A DNA stretch of 8,722 bases, taken from NCBI GenBank assembly GCA_036260255.1, contig DATAAF010000110.1, forward strand, positions 1-8,722, given 5' to 3'. Origin of the DNA: DASZJY01 sp036260255. Lineage in GTDB: Bacteria > Actinomycetota > Acidimicrobiia > Acidimicrobiales > AC-14. The notes beneath the pieces are model-generated. The model was not told the DNA's origin, searched no databases, and was given only the letters and a program-made list of their open reading frames with translations. Below are positions 1 to 6,723 of the stretch, in pieces. Both the position numbers and the translations under genes were made by a program. How positions within the stretch are numbered: the first letter of the stretch is position 1; each line of letters starts with the position of its first letter.

Positions 1-2
1 CA

Positions 3-464
3 GTCCGCCGCCGACGCGTCGGCGGACTGGTCACCTGGGCCGAGTGCGGCGGCCTCCTGTGGCTGGCCCGCTCGCTGGACGGCCACGCCCTGGCCGGGGT
101 GCTGCCCGCCGACGGTCGCATGACCGACCGCCTCACCCTCGGCTACCGCCGGGCCCGCCTGCGGCGGGACTCGCCCCTGGGACCGGCCGGCACCGAGCTG
201 CGGGGCCACGAGTTCCACTACTCACGGCTCGATCCCACCGGCTCTGCCCTCGACTGGACCGGCCGCGCCGGGCGGGGTCGAGCCGGGTTCGCCGGGCCGA
301 CGACCCTGGCCTCGTACGTGCACCTGCACCTGGGCTCGGACCCGCAGCTGGCCGAACGGCTCGTCGCCGCTACGGCAGGAGCTTCACCAGCTGGTCGACG
401 ACCGGCCGGAGCGTCGCCGGGAGCGCGCCCTCGTCGGCCGTCACCGTCACCCCCTGGTAGGTGA
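3..464 (+). CDS. cobB: Cobyrinate a,c-diamide synthase, C-terminal part (5' truncated by window)
   Basis: This is the 3' end of a CbiA/CobB-type enzyme, which amidates the a and c side chains of cobyrinate (or hydrogenobyrinate) using glutamine and ATP in the cytoplasm. What is visible is the class I-like glutamine amidotransferase domain: TWAECGGLLWL, with the presumed nucleophile Cys at residue 15 of the visible part, then LTLGYR, then GHEFHYSRL at about residue 68, then ASYVHLHLGS with the presumed catalytic His near residues 107-109. The ATP-binding N-terminal half lies upstream of the window. AECGG together with GHEFHYS favours CobB/CbiA over the cobyric acid synthase CobQ/CbiP. The conserved part ends near nucleotide 370. 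The last ~30 codons are Pro/Arg/Ser-rich and antisense to the convergent lipoprotein gene, so this tail may be non-conserved read-out to the first stop. The gene is separated from the main operon by two unrelated genes. Confidence 0.88.
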   Translation, partial: VRRRRVGGLVTWAECGGLLWLARSLDGHALAGVLPADGRMTDRLTLGYRRARLRRDSPLGPAGTELRGHEFHYSRLDPTGSALDWTGRAGRGRAGFAGPTTLASYVHLHLGSDPQLAERLVAATAGASPAGRRPAGASPGARPRRPSPSPPGR

Positions 465-810
465 CGTCGTACTGGTAGGCGTCGGCGGCCCGGGGGTCCA
501 GGTAGTTGCGGTCCAGGGTGGCGATCTGCGAGCGCTCCAGGGCGCTGCGCAGCGAGGCCAGGTCGGCCGGGGCCAGGGCCCGTTCGACAGGCGCGGGCGA
601 GCGGTCGCTGATGATCGTCGCCTGCCCTGACGCGTCCACCGCGACCCGGTCGTTCGTACCGGCCAGGCCGCCGTAGCGGACGAGCACGACCAGCGGGCCG
701 GCCGGGACGGCGGGCCCCGGCTCGCCGGCGACCGGGCCACCGTCGCCGCCGCTGCAGGCCGCCGCCGCCACGGCGATGACCAGGAGGACGGGGCGCAGGA
801 TCACGTCCAC
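370..810 (-). CDS. Small secreted lipoprotein, possibly emfourin-like
   Basis: This encodes a 146-residue protein. It has an N-terminal hydrophobic segment (residues 3-18) that ends in AAAAC, a plausible lipobox with Cys19 as the lipidated residue, followed by a Gly/Ser/Asp-rich linker (SGGDGG). It is therefore probably anchored on the outside of the cytoplasmic membrane. The mature part begins VVLVRYGGLAG and ends with a YQYDVTYQG strand and LRPVVDQL. From memory this pattern (R-x-GG-x-AG near the start, D-x-Y-x-Y-x-V-T-Y, P-x-x-L-x-P near the end) resembles the emfourin family of protealysin (M4 metallopeptidase) inhibitors, but I could not search. The start is GTG at 810; a second in-frame GTG at 804 would give a protein two residues shorter with the same signal, and no strong Shine-Dalgarno decides between them. 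The gene runs against cobB (overlapping its 3' end) and diverges from the next gene. No link to cobalamin is evident. Confidence 0.72.
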   Translation of the reverse strand: MDVILRPVLLVIAVAAAACSGGDGGPVAGEPGPAVPAGPLVVLVRYGGLAGTNDRVAVDASGQATIISDRSPAPVERALAPADLASLRSALERSQIATLDRNYLDPRAADAYQYDVTYQGVTVTADEGALPATLRPVVDQLVKLLP

Positions 811-888
811 CGGAGGCTACCGGCGGGCGCTACATTTCCCGCCCAGCAGCGGCGACCGTGGGGGGCGCCGGAAAGGCGGTTGGGTGAA

Positions 889-1305
889 ATGGCGAGGATC
901 GGCCCGGTCAAGTTGGACCTCAAGGTCAAGGGCGAGAAGGCGACCGTCGACGTGACGTACGACATCCTCTTCAGCCAGACCGACATCAAGAAGAAGCAGA
1001 CCTACGAGGAGGAGTGCCGGATCATCGGCGACGACACCCACCGGGGCGACCCGCCGGAGGCCGGCGGCGACGACACGCTGGAGTTCCTCTCGCCGCTGTT
1101 CAACAAGCCGGTCAAGCCGAAGGGCGACTCGGAGACCCTGTCGAGGCGCCACAAGAAGACGTTCCGGGCCCTCGACCTGAACGAGGACCAGGGCTCGATC
1201 CCGAACCCGGACGAGATCCGCGCCCTCGTGACCCTGCGGCCGACGGCGGGCACCGGCAAGCCGGTGCAGCGCCAGAGCCCGATGGTCAAGCTCAAGATGG
1301 GCTGA
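889..1305 (+). CDS. Uncharacterised 138-residue protein
   Basis: I do not recognise this gene. The product has no signal peptide or membrane segment. It starts with alternating beta-like stretches (KLDLKVKGEKATVDVTYDIL), followed by a charged middle with RIIGDDTHRGDPPEAGGDDT and a Lys/Arg/Pro-rich C-terminal half. This suggests a small cytoplasmic beta-rich protein, perhaps a beta-sandwich. It is richer in lysine (AAG codons) than the cobalamin genes around it. I chose ATG 889, which has GGAAAGG at 870-876 as a distant Shine-Dalgarno; an in-frame TTG at 880 would add three residues but lies too close to that site. The consistent codon pattern and the lack of a competing frame with protein-like sequence support coding. 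It ends only about 20 bp before the riboswitch, so its transcription may run into the operon, but no functional link is visible. Confidence 0.7.
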   Translation: MARIGPVKLDLKVKGEKATVDVTYDILFSQTDIKKKQTYEEECRIIGDDTHRGDPPEAGGDDTLEFLSPLFNKPVKPKGDSETLSRRHKKTFRALDLNEDQGSIPNPDEIRALVTLRPTAGTGKPVQRQSPMVKLKMG

Positions 1306-1324
1306 CCCGTGGCCGGGTAGAGTC

Positions 1325-1443
1325 CGGACGTCCGTCGGGTCGGCGAGCCGGTGCGAGTCCGGTGCGGCCTGGGCCACTGTGACCGAGAGGGAGCCAGAGG
1401 TCGACCCGCCGGGAGGAAGCGTCCGCGGCCCGAGGGTCCCCAG
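1325..1443 (+). promoter_or_regulatory. Cobalamin (adenosylcobalamin) riboswitch with candidate expression platform
   Basis: The core of the class I cobalamin aptamer is recognisable. GCCGGTGCGAGTCCGG (1347-1362) forms the CCGG/CCGG hairpin. It is followed by GCCACTGTGACC at 1373-1384, the near-invariant CCACTGTGA element, and AGCCAGA...ACCCGCC (1392-1410) is the B12-box region with a few extra bases. Supporting stems are CGGACG 1325-1330 with CGTCCG 1420-1425 (outer stem) and CGGGTCG 1336-1342 with CGACCCG 1402-1408. The element ends immediately before the GTG start of cobI. The loop segment CTGGG at 1369-1373 can pair with CCCAG at 1439-1443, which includes the first base of the start codon, so ligand-dependent masking of translation initiation is plausible. 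No U-tract terminator is seen. The riboswitch would repress the whole overlapping gene set when B12 is abundant. Confidence 0.87.
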
Positions 1444-2135
1444 TGCTGATCGGTGTCGGTGTCGGGCCCGGCGACCCGGAGCTCCTGACCCTCCGCGCCG
1501 CCCGGGTCATCGGCGAGGCGGACCGCGTGCTGGCCCCGTCGTCGGCCGTGGACGCCGTGGGCCGGGCCGAGTCGATCGTGCGCCAGGCCTGTCCCGGGGT
1601 GCGGGTGGAACGCCTGGTGTTCGCCATGGGCGACGCCCAGGGGTCGGTCGAGGCCGCGGCCGCCACCGTGGTCGCCGGCCTGGACGCCGGGCAGCGCATC
1701 GCCTTCGTCACCCTGGGCGACCCCAACGTCTACAGCACGTTCAGCGCCGTGGCGTCCCGGGTGCGCCAGCTGCGACCGGGCGCGGCCATCGAGACCGTGC
1801 CGGGGATCATGGCCTTCCAGGAGCTGGCCTCCCGGTCGGGCACCGTGGTGCTGGAGAACAGCGAACGGTTGGCCCTCGTCACCGCCCTCGACGGCACCGC
1901 CGCCCTCGACCGGGCCCTGGGCGACCCGGGCCAGGCCGTCGTCGTGTACAAGGGGGGCCGGCACGTCCCGGCCGTGGCCAAGCGCCTGGCCGAGGCGGGA
2001 AGGCTGGAGGGCGCGGTGTTCGGGGAGCTCCTGGGGCTGCCCGGGGAGCGGATCACGCCCCTCGCCGAGGCCGCCGCCGGCCCGGCCGCCTACCTGGCGA
2101 CCGTCATCGTCCCGCCCGAGGGGCGGTCCCGGTGA
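1443..2135 (+). CDS. cobI: Precorrin-2 / cobalt-precorrin-2 C20-methyltransferase
   Basis: This 230-residue member of the tetrapyrrole (uroporphyrin-III C/corrin) methylase family transfers a methyl group from SAM to C20 of cobalt-precorrin-2, the first corrin-specific methylation. The N-terminal glycine-rich loop GVGVGPGDPELLTL (residues 4-17) and the second SAM-site motif TLGDPNVYSTF (Gly92-Asp93-Pro94) are intact. VPGIMAFQELASRSG follows, typical of the CobI/CbiL branch, and the length is close to the family norm. The GTG at 1443 abuts the riboswitch, with GAGGG at 1432-1436 as a plausible ribosome site. It is the first gene of the operon. Its TGA overlaps the GTG of cobM (GTGA, 2132-2135). 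Because CbiX, CbiD and CbiG are in the same operon, the substrate in this organism is probably the cobalt-containing form, making this functionally CbiL. Confidence 0.95.
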   Translation: MLIGVGVGPGDPELLTLRAARVIGEADRVLAPSSAVDAVGRAESIVRQACPGVRVERLVFAMGDAQGSVEAAAATVVAGLDAGQRIAFVTLGDPNVYSTFSAVASRVRQLRPGAAIETVPGIMAFQELASRSGTVVLENSERLALVTALDGTAALDRALGDPGQAVVVYKGGRHVPAVAKRLAEAGRLEGAVFGELLGLPGERITPLAEAAAGPAAYLATVIVPPEGRSR

Positions 2136-2923
2136 TCAGCTTCGTGGGCGCCGGGCCGGGTGCGGCCGACCTCATCACCCTGCGCGGGCGCGACCGGCTG
2201 GCCGCGGCCGACGTCGTGGTGTGGGCGTCGTCGCTGGTCCCGGAAGCGGTCCTCGGCCACGCCCGGCCCGGCGCCGAGATCCACGACTCCGCGGGCATGA
2301 CCCTGGAGGACGTCCTCGCCGTGTACGCCGGCGCTCCGGACGATGCCCTGGTCGTGCGGCTCCACTCGGGCGATCCCACGATCTACGGCGCCATCGGTGA
2401 GCAGATCGACTGGTGCGTGGCGAACTCGCGCCACTTCGAGATCGTCCCCGGGGTGAGCTCGCTGGCCGCGGCCGCGGCGGCCGTGGGTCGCGAGCTGACC
2501 CAGCCGGGCGTGGCCCAGAGCGTGGTCCTGACCCGTTTGGGCGGGCGGACGGCGGCGTCCATGCCGGCCCGCGAGTCGGTGGCCACCTTTGCCGCCCCGG
2601 GGGCGACCATGGCCGTGTTCCTGTCGGCCGCCCGCCCCGTGGAGCTGGGTGAGGAGCTGCTGGCGCCGGGGAGCGGGTACACGGCCGAGACGCCGGCGGC
2701 CATCGTCGTCCGGGCCTCGTGGCCGGACGAGCGGGTGGTCCTGACGACCGTGGGCCGCCTGGCCGAGGACCTCGAGGCGGTGGGTGCCCGGACCACGGTC
2801 CTCGTCCTCGTCGGGCCCGCGCTGGCCGGCGCCGGCGGCCGCAGCCACTTGTACTCCCCGGGGTTCGCCCACATGTTCCGGCGCCGGTCGCTGCCGGGCA
2901 CGACCGCGGGGCGGCCGGCGTGA
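2132..2923 (+). CDS. cobM: Precorrin-4 / cobalt-precorrin-4 C11-methyltransferase
   Basis: This 263-residue tetrapyrrole methylase of the CobM/CbiF type methylates C11 of cobalt-precorrin-4. It shows the N-terminal FVGAGPGAADLITLRG loop (residues 4-19), then VVVWASSLVPE. The second cofactor motif is LHSGDPTIYGAIGEQ with Gly80-Asp81-Pro82, and EIVPGVSSLAAAAAAVGRELT and QSVVLTRLGGRT follow, all characteristic of this branch. It ends with a ~25-residue basic extension after LYSPGFAHMFRR, which is normal for the family. The start is GTG at 2132, overlapping the cobI stop by four bases, so translation is probably coupled. An upstream in-frame extension is open but antisense-like and Arg/Gly/Pro-rich, so it was discarded. 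The 3' end overlaps cbiD by GTGA (2920-2923). Confidence 0.95.
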   Translation: MISFVGAGPGAADLITLRGRDRLAAADVVVWASSLVPEAVLGHARPGAEIHDSAGMTLEDVLAVYAGAPDDALVVRLHSGDPTIYGAIGEQIDWCVANSRHFEIVPGVSSLAAAAAAVGRELTQPGVAQSVVLTRLGGRTAASMPARESVATFAAPGATMAVFLSAARPVELGEELLAPGSGYTAETPAAIVVRASWPDERVVLTTVGRLAEDLEAVGARTTVLVLVGPALAGAGGRSHLYSPGFAHMFRRRSLPGTTAGRPA

Positions 2924-3957
2924 GGGGCCTGCGGACCGGTTGGACCACCGGCACCTGCGCCAGCGCGGCGGCCAAGGCCGCCGCCCTCGGCCTGGTCACG
3001 GGGACGGCGCCCACCGAGGTGGAGGTCGGCCTGCCGGGTGGGCGGCGGGTGCGGTTCGCCGTCGAGGTCGAGGGGCCGAACCGGTGCGCAGTGGTCAAGG
3101 ATGCGGGCGACGACCCGGACTGCACCGACGGGGCCCGCATGACCGCGGAGGTCGCCGAGGCCGGGGGGCCGTCGATGTTGGCGGGGGATGGCGTGGGCAC
3201 CGTCACCAAGCCCGGGCTGGGGCTCGACGTGGGCTCGCCGGCCATCAACCCCGTCCCTCGGCGCATGATCGCCGCCGCCCTGGCCGAGGTCACCGCCGTC
3301 CCCCTGGCCGTGACCTTCTCGGTTCCCGGGGGGGAGGCCATGGCGGCCAAGACGTCGAACGCCCGGCTGGGGATCGTGGGCGGGATCTCCATCCTGGGCA
3401 CCACGGGGATCGTGCGTCCCTTCTCCACCGCCGCCTACCGGGCGTCGGTGACCCAGCAGATCGACGTGGCCGCGGCGCAGGGCGAGTCGACGGTCGTCCT
3501 CGCCACCGGCAGCCGCTCGGAGCGGGCCGCCATGCGCCTGCGCCCCGACCTGCCCGACGTCTGCTTCGTGGAGGTGGGCGACTTCACCGGCACCGCCCTC
3601 CGGCGGGCGGCGGCCGCCGGCATCGGCCACGCCCTCCTCGTGGCCATGGCCGGGAAGATCACCAAGCTGGCCGCCGGGGTAATGATGACCCACTTCCACC
3701 GGTCGAAGGTCGACGGGGAGCTGCTGGCCGCCGCCGCCCGCCAGTCCGGTTCGCCGCCGGAGGTGGTCGCCGCCGCAACCGAGACGGCGACGGCGCGCCA
3801 CTTCTTCGAGACCTGCGTCGCCCACGCCGACATCGCCCCGCTCGAGCGGGTGTGCGCCCTGGCCCGGCTGGCGTGCCAGGCCCACACGGGCGGGGCGGTG
3901 GAGACCGAGGTGGTCATGGTCGACTTCGAGGGCGAGGCGGTGGTGGCCCGTGCCTGA
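2920..3957 (+). CDS. cbiD: Cobalt-precorrin-5B C1-methyltransferase CbiD
   Basis: This 345-residue protein has the CbiD signature. It carries WTTGTCASAAAKAAA near the N-terminus, VVKDAGDDPDCTDGA in the first third, then VGTVTKPGLGLDVGSPAINP. The highly conserved LGIVGGISILGTTGIV lies near mid-protein. CbiD methylates C1 of cobalt-precorrin-5B to give cobalt-precorrin-6A and belongs to the oxygen-independent pathway; it is unrelated in sequence to the other methylases here. A C-terminal segment with LLVAMAGKITKLAAGVMMTH is also typical. Its GTG start overlaps the cobM stop by four bases, and its end overlaps cobL by eight. Together with CbiX and CbiG it shows that the operon works by early cobalt insertion rather than the CobG/CobNST route. 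Confidence 0.96.
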   Translation: MRGLRTGWTTGTCASAAAKAAALGLVTGTAPTEVEVGLPGGRRVRFAVEVEGPNRCAVVKDAGDDPDCTDGARMTAEVAEAGGPSMLAGDGVGTVTKPGLGLDVGSPAINPVPRRMIAAALAEVTAVPLAVTFSVPGGEAMAAKTSNARLGIVGGISILGTTGIVRPFSTAAYRASVTQQIDVAAAQGESTVVLATGSRSERAAMRLRPDLPDVCFVEVGDFTGTALRRAAAAGIGHALLVAMAGKITKLAAGVMMTHFHRSKVDGELLAAAARQSGSPPEVVAAATETATARHFFETCVAHADIAPLERVCALARLACQAHTGGAVETEVVMVDFEGEAVVARA

Positions 3958-5086
3958 GCTGCCGATCGTCGTGGTGGGGATGCCCCGCGCCCCGCTCCCG
4001 GAGGCCGACCTGTTCGTGGGCGGGCACCGGCACCTCGACGGGCTGCCCGGGCGGCACCTGCCCATCGGTGGCGAGCTGGCGCCGGTCCTGGACGGTATCG
4101 ACGCCGAGCGTGGGCGGGTGTGCGTCCTGGCCTCCGGCGACCCGGGCTTCTTCGGGATCGTCCGGGCCCTGGCCGAGAGGTTCGGCTCGCAGGCGCTCGA
4201 CGTCCGCCCGGCCCCGTCGTCCGTCTCGCTGGCCTTCGCCCGGCTGGGCCTGCCGTGGGACGACGCGGTCGTCGTGTCGGCCCACGGGCGCCCGCTCCGG
4301 GCCGCGGCCCGGCAGGCGGCGGCGAGCCCGAAGACGGCCGTCCTGACGTCGCCCGACTCCCCGCCGGAAGCGCTGGGCAAGGAGCTGGCCGTGCTCGGCG
4401 CCGGCCACCGGCGGGTGGTCGTGTGCAGCCGTCTGGGTCTTCCCGGCGAGCAGGTGGTCGACGTGGACCTGGCCGGGCTGGCGTCGGGCACCTGGGACCC
4501 GCTGTCGGTGGTGGTGCTCCTGGACGGCGGCGGGGTGGCCCCTGCGCCGGTGATGGCCTGGGGCCTCCCCGAGCCCCACTTCGACCACCGCGAGGGCATG
4601 ATCACCAAGGCCGAGGTGCGCGCCGTCGCCCTCGGCAAGCTCGCCCTGCCCCCGGCCGGGATCCTGTGGGACGTCGGGACCGGCAGCGGGAGCGTGGCCG
4701 TGGAGTGCGCACGGCTGCGCCCGGGGCTGCGGGTGGTGGCCGTCGACCGCGATGCCGAGCGGGCCCGGGCCAACGCGGTCGCCCACGGGGTGGACGTCGA
4801 CGTGGTGGAGGGCGACGCCCTCCGCGTGCTGGACGGCCTGCCCGACCCCGACCGGGCCTTCGTGGGCGGCGGCGGCATCGACGTGCTCGACGCCGTACTG
4901 GGCCGGCTGGCGCCGGGTGGGCGGGTGGTGGCGACGTACGCCGCCCTCGACCGCGCCGCGGCGGCGGCGGGAAGGCTGGGTCACGTGGTACAGCTCGGCG
5001 TCTCGCGGGGGAAGGTGCTGCCCGACGGGGCGATCCGGCTGGCGGCCGAGAACCCGGTGTTCGTGGCCTGGGGCCCCGAGGAGTGA
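3950..5086 (+). CDS. cobL: Cobalt-precorrin-7 C5 / precorrin-6B C15 methyltransferase (CbiE-CbiT fusion, CobL)
   Basis: This is a 378-residue two-domain enzyme. Residues 1 to about 195 are CbiE-like (C5 methylation). They contain FVGGHRHL, the cofactor motif SGDPGFFGIVR with Gly63-Asp64-Pro65, PAPSSVSLAFARLGLPW and VVVSAHGRP. Residues ~205-378 are CbiT-like (C15 methylation with decarboxylation of the C12 acetate). They contain FDHREGMITKAEVRA, the Rossmann SAM loop WDVGTGSGSVAVECARL (Trp240 to about 256) and VVAVDRDAERARANA, then FVGGGG. The oddity is the N-terminus, MPELPIVVVGMPRAPLPEADL. The usual glycine-rich loop and first helix (G-x-G-x-x-G followed by L-x-x-x-A) are missing, and the GDP motif comes about 15 residues earlier than usual. 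The GTG start overlaps cbiD by eight bases; no upstream start in this frame restores the loop. The 3' end overlaps the next gene by GTGA. Confidence 0.93.
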   Translation: MPELPIVVVGMPRAPLPEADLFVGGHRHLDGLPGRHLPIGGELAPVLDGIDAERGRVCVLASGDPGFFGIVRALAERFGSQALDVRPAPSSVSLAFARLGLPWDDAVVVSAHGRPLRAAARQAAASPKTAVLTSPDSPPEALGKELAVLGAGHRRVVVCSRLGLPGEQVVDVDLAGLASGTWDPLSVVVLLDGGGVAPAPVMAWGLPEPHFDHREGMITKAEVRAVALGKLALPPAGILWDVGTGSGSVAVECARLRPGLRVVAVDRDAERARANAVAHGVDVDVVEGDALRVLDGLPDPDRAFVGGGGIDVLDAVLGRLAPGGRVVATYAALDRAAAAAGRLGHVVQLGVSRGKVLPDGAIRLAAENPVFVAWGPEE

Positions 5087-6723
5087 GGGTCCTCAGCGTG
5101 TCCGTCACCGAGGCCGGGCGCCGCCTGGCCGCCCGCCTGCCCTACGAGCCCGTCCACGGCCGGGTGGCCGAGGTCGTCCGCTCCCGGTGGGCGGAGGCGG
5201 ACGCCTTCGTGCTCTTCGTGGCCACCGGGGCCGCGGTGCGCATCGTCGCCCCCCTCCTCGCCGACAAGGCGACCGACCCTGCGGTGGTGTGCGTGGACGA
5301 GGGCGGCCGGTTCGCCGTGGCCCTGTGCGGGGGGCACGCAGGCGGCGCCAACGCCCTCGCCCGGGCCGTGGCCGCGGCCCTCGGTGCCATGCCGGTGGTC
5401 ACCACCGCCACCGACGCGGTGGGCGCGGTGGCCCTCGACTCCCTGCCCGGCTTCGCCGCCGCCGGCGACGTCGCCGGCGTCACCCGGGCGCTGCTCGACG
5501 GCCGCCCGCCGATGGTGGACGACCGCCTGGGCTGGCCGCACCCGCTGGTGGCCGGTCGCGGGCCCCAGCGGGTGGTGATCACCGACGAGCTCCAGCCCGA
5601 CGCGCCGGGCAGGGTCGCCCTGCACCCGCCGTCGCTCGTCGCGGGGATAGGGGCGTCGACCGGCGCCCCGGCGCACGAGGTCCGGGAGCTCCTGGCCGGC
5701 GCCCTGGCCGCCGCGGGGCTGGCCCCGGCCTCGCTGGGCGAGGTGGCCACCATCGACCGGCGGGCGACCGACGAGGCCGTCGTCGCCCTCGGTCTCCCCG
5801 TGCGGGCCTTCTCCGCCGAGGCGCTGGCCGTGATCGACGTGCCGTCGCCCAGCGACGTCGTCCGGGCTGCGGTCGGCACGCCGAGCGTGGCCGAGGCCGC
5901 CGCCCTGCTGGCCGCCGGCCCCGGAGCGGAGCTGGTCGTGGCCAAGCGGGCCGCAGCCCACGCCACCGTGGCCATCGCCCGCCGGCGCGGCCCGCGGGGC
6001 CATGTGGCCGTGGTCGGGCTCGGGCCGGGCGGGGCGGCTCACCGCACTCCCGCGGCCGAGGCCGCCGTCCGCCACGCCGAGGTGGTGATCGGCTATGGGC
6101 CCTACGTGGACGCCTGCGCCGACCTGCTCATCCCCGGGCAGGAGGTCGTGCGCAGCCCGATCGGCGACGAGACGGTGCGGGCCAAGCAGGCGGTGGCCGA
6201 GGCGGCAGCCGGGCGGCGGGTCGCCCTGGTCTGCTCCGGGGACGCCGGCGTCTACGCCATGGCCTCCCTCGCCCTGGAGGTGGCCGGCCACGCGGGGGTC
6301 GACGTCGAGGTCGTTCCCGGGGTCACCGCCGCCCTGGCCGCCGCCGCCCTCCTCGGCGCGCCGCTCGGCCACGACCATGCCGTGATCAGCCTGTCCGACC
6401 TCCTCACTCCCTGGTCGGCGATCGAGGAGCGTGTGCGGGCCGCGGCCGCGGCCGACCTGGTCGTCGCCTTCTACAACCCCCGCAGCAAGGGCCGGACCTG
6501 GCAGTTCGACGCCGCCCGCGCCGTTCTCCTCGAGCACCGGTCGCCTTCCACACCGGTCGGCGTGGTCACCGACGCCACCCGCCGGGGACAGGCGGTGCGC
6601 CTCACGACCCTCGGCGACGTCGACCCCGCCGACGTCGGCATGACCACCTGCGTGATCGTCGGGTCGTCCACCACCCGCGTCGTGGGCGGGCGCATGGTCA
6701 CGCCTCGGGGGTACGAGCCTTGA
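5083..6723 (+). CDS. cobJ: CbiG-CobJ(CbiH) fusion: cobalt-precorrin-5A hydrolase / precorrin-3B C17-methyltransferase
   Basis: This 546-residue fusion protein carries CbiG first. FVATGAAVRIVAPLLADKATDP (residues ~45-66) and ALCGGHAGGANALA (Gly83-Asn90) are CbiG N-terminal hallmarks. A linker precedes the CbiG C-terminal domain (~186-304), which has VAGIGASTGAP, IDRRATDEAV and PSVAEAAALL. From about residue 305 it is CobJ/CbiH: HVAVVGLGPGG, VIGYGPYVDAC, CSGDAGVYAMASL (Gly386-Asp387), VEVVPGVTAALAAAALLGAP, SLSDLLTPW and VVAFYNPRSKGRTWQF. CobJ/CbiH methylates C17 and contracts the ring, creating the lactone that CbiG opens with loss of acetaldehyde. The two activities are separated in the pathway by the CobM step. 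The start is GTG at 5083, overlapping cobL by four bases; the stop overlaps the ferredoxin TTG. The usual Cys/Arg pair after GIG in CbiG C-terminal domains reads as AST here. Confidence 0.95.
   Translation: MRVLSVSVTEAGRRLAARLPYEPVHGRVAEVVRSRWAEADAFVLFVATGAAVRIVAPLLADKATDPAVVCVDEGGRFAVALCGGHAGGANALARAVAAALGAMPVVTTATDAVGAVALDSLPGFAAAGDVAGVTRALLDGRPPMVDDRLGWPHPLVAGRGPQRVVITDELQPDAPGRVALHPPSLVAGIGASTGAPAHEVRELLAGALAAAGLAPASLGEVATIDRRATDEAVVALGLPVRAFSAEALAVIDVPSPSDVVRAAVGTPSVAEAAALLAAGPGAELVVAKRAAAHATVAIARRRGPRGHVAVVGLGPGGAAHRTPAAEAAVRHAEVVIGYGPYVDACADLLIPGQEVVRSPIGDETVRAKQAVAEAAAGRRVALVCSGDAGVYAMASLALEVAGHAGVDVEVVPGVTAALAAAALLGAPLGHDHAVISLSDLLTPWSAIEERVRAAAAADLVVAFYNPRSKGRTWQFDAARAVLLEHRSPSTPVGVVTDATRRGQAVRLTTLGDVDPADVGMTTCVIVGSSTTRVVGGRMVTPRGYEP

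Noticed and set aside
1..29. Inverted repeat CAGTCCGCCG (1-10) / CGGCGGACTG (20-29) at the window start
   Set aside because: It lies inside the cobB coding frame just before the catalytic AECGG motif, and such inverted repeats are common in DNA this rich in G and C.
831..836. TACATT as a -10 element for the 889-1305 gene in the 78-bp divergent spacer
   Set aside because: The hexamer fits TANNNT, but no -35 is recognisable at the right distance. The spacer must hold promoters, but I cannot assign one.
1318..1323. TAGAGT as a -10 promoter element for the operon
   Set aside because: No fitting -35 is visible, and a start about seven bases downstream would remove the outer riboswitch stem at 1325-1330. 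The real promoter is probably further upstream.
1379..2131. Upstream in-frame extension of cobM back to 1379
   Set aside because: The extension is Arg/Gly/Pro-rich out-of-frame sequence over the riboswitch and cobI; CobM homology begins exactly at GTG 2132.
2383..4878. Very long minus-strand open frame opposite cobM, cbiD and cobL
   Set aside because: Its product is low-complexity Arg/Pro/Ser/Gly sequence with no domain. It is the expected antisense shadow of GC-rich genes with G/C third positions.
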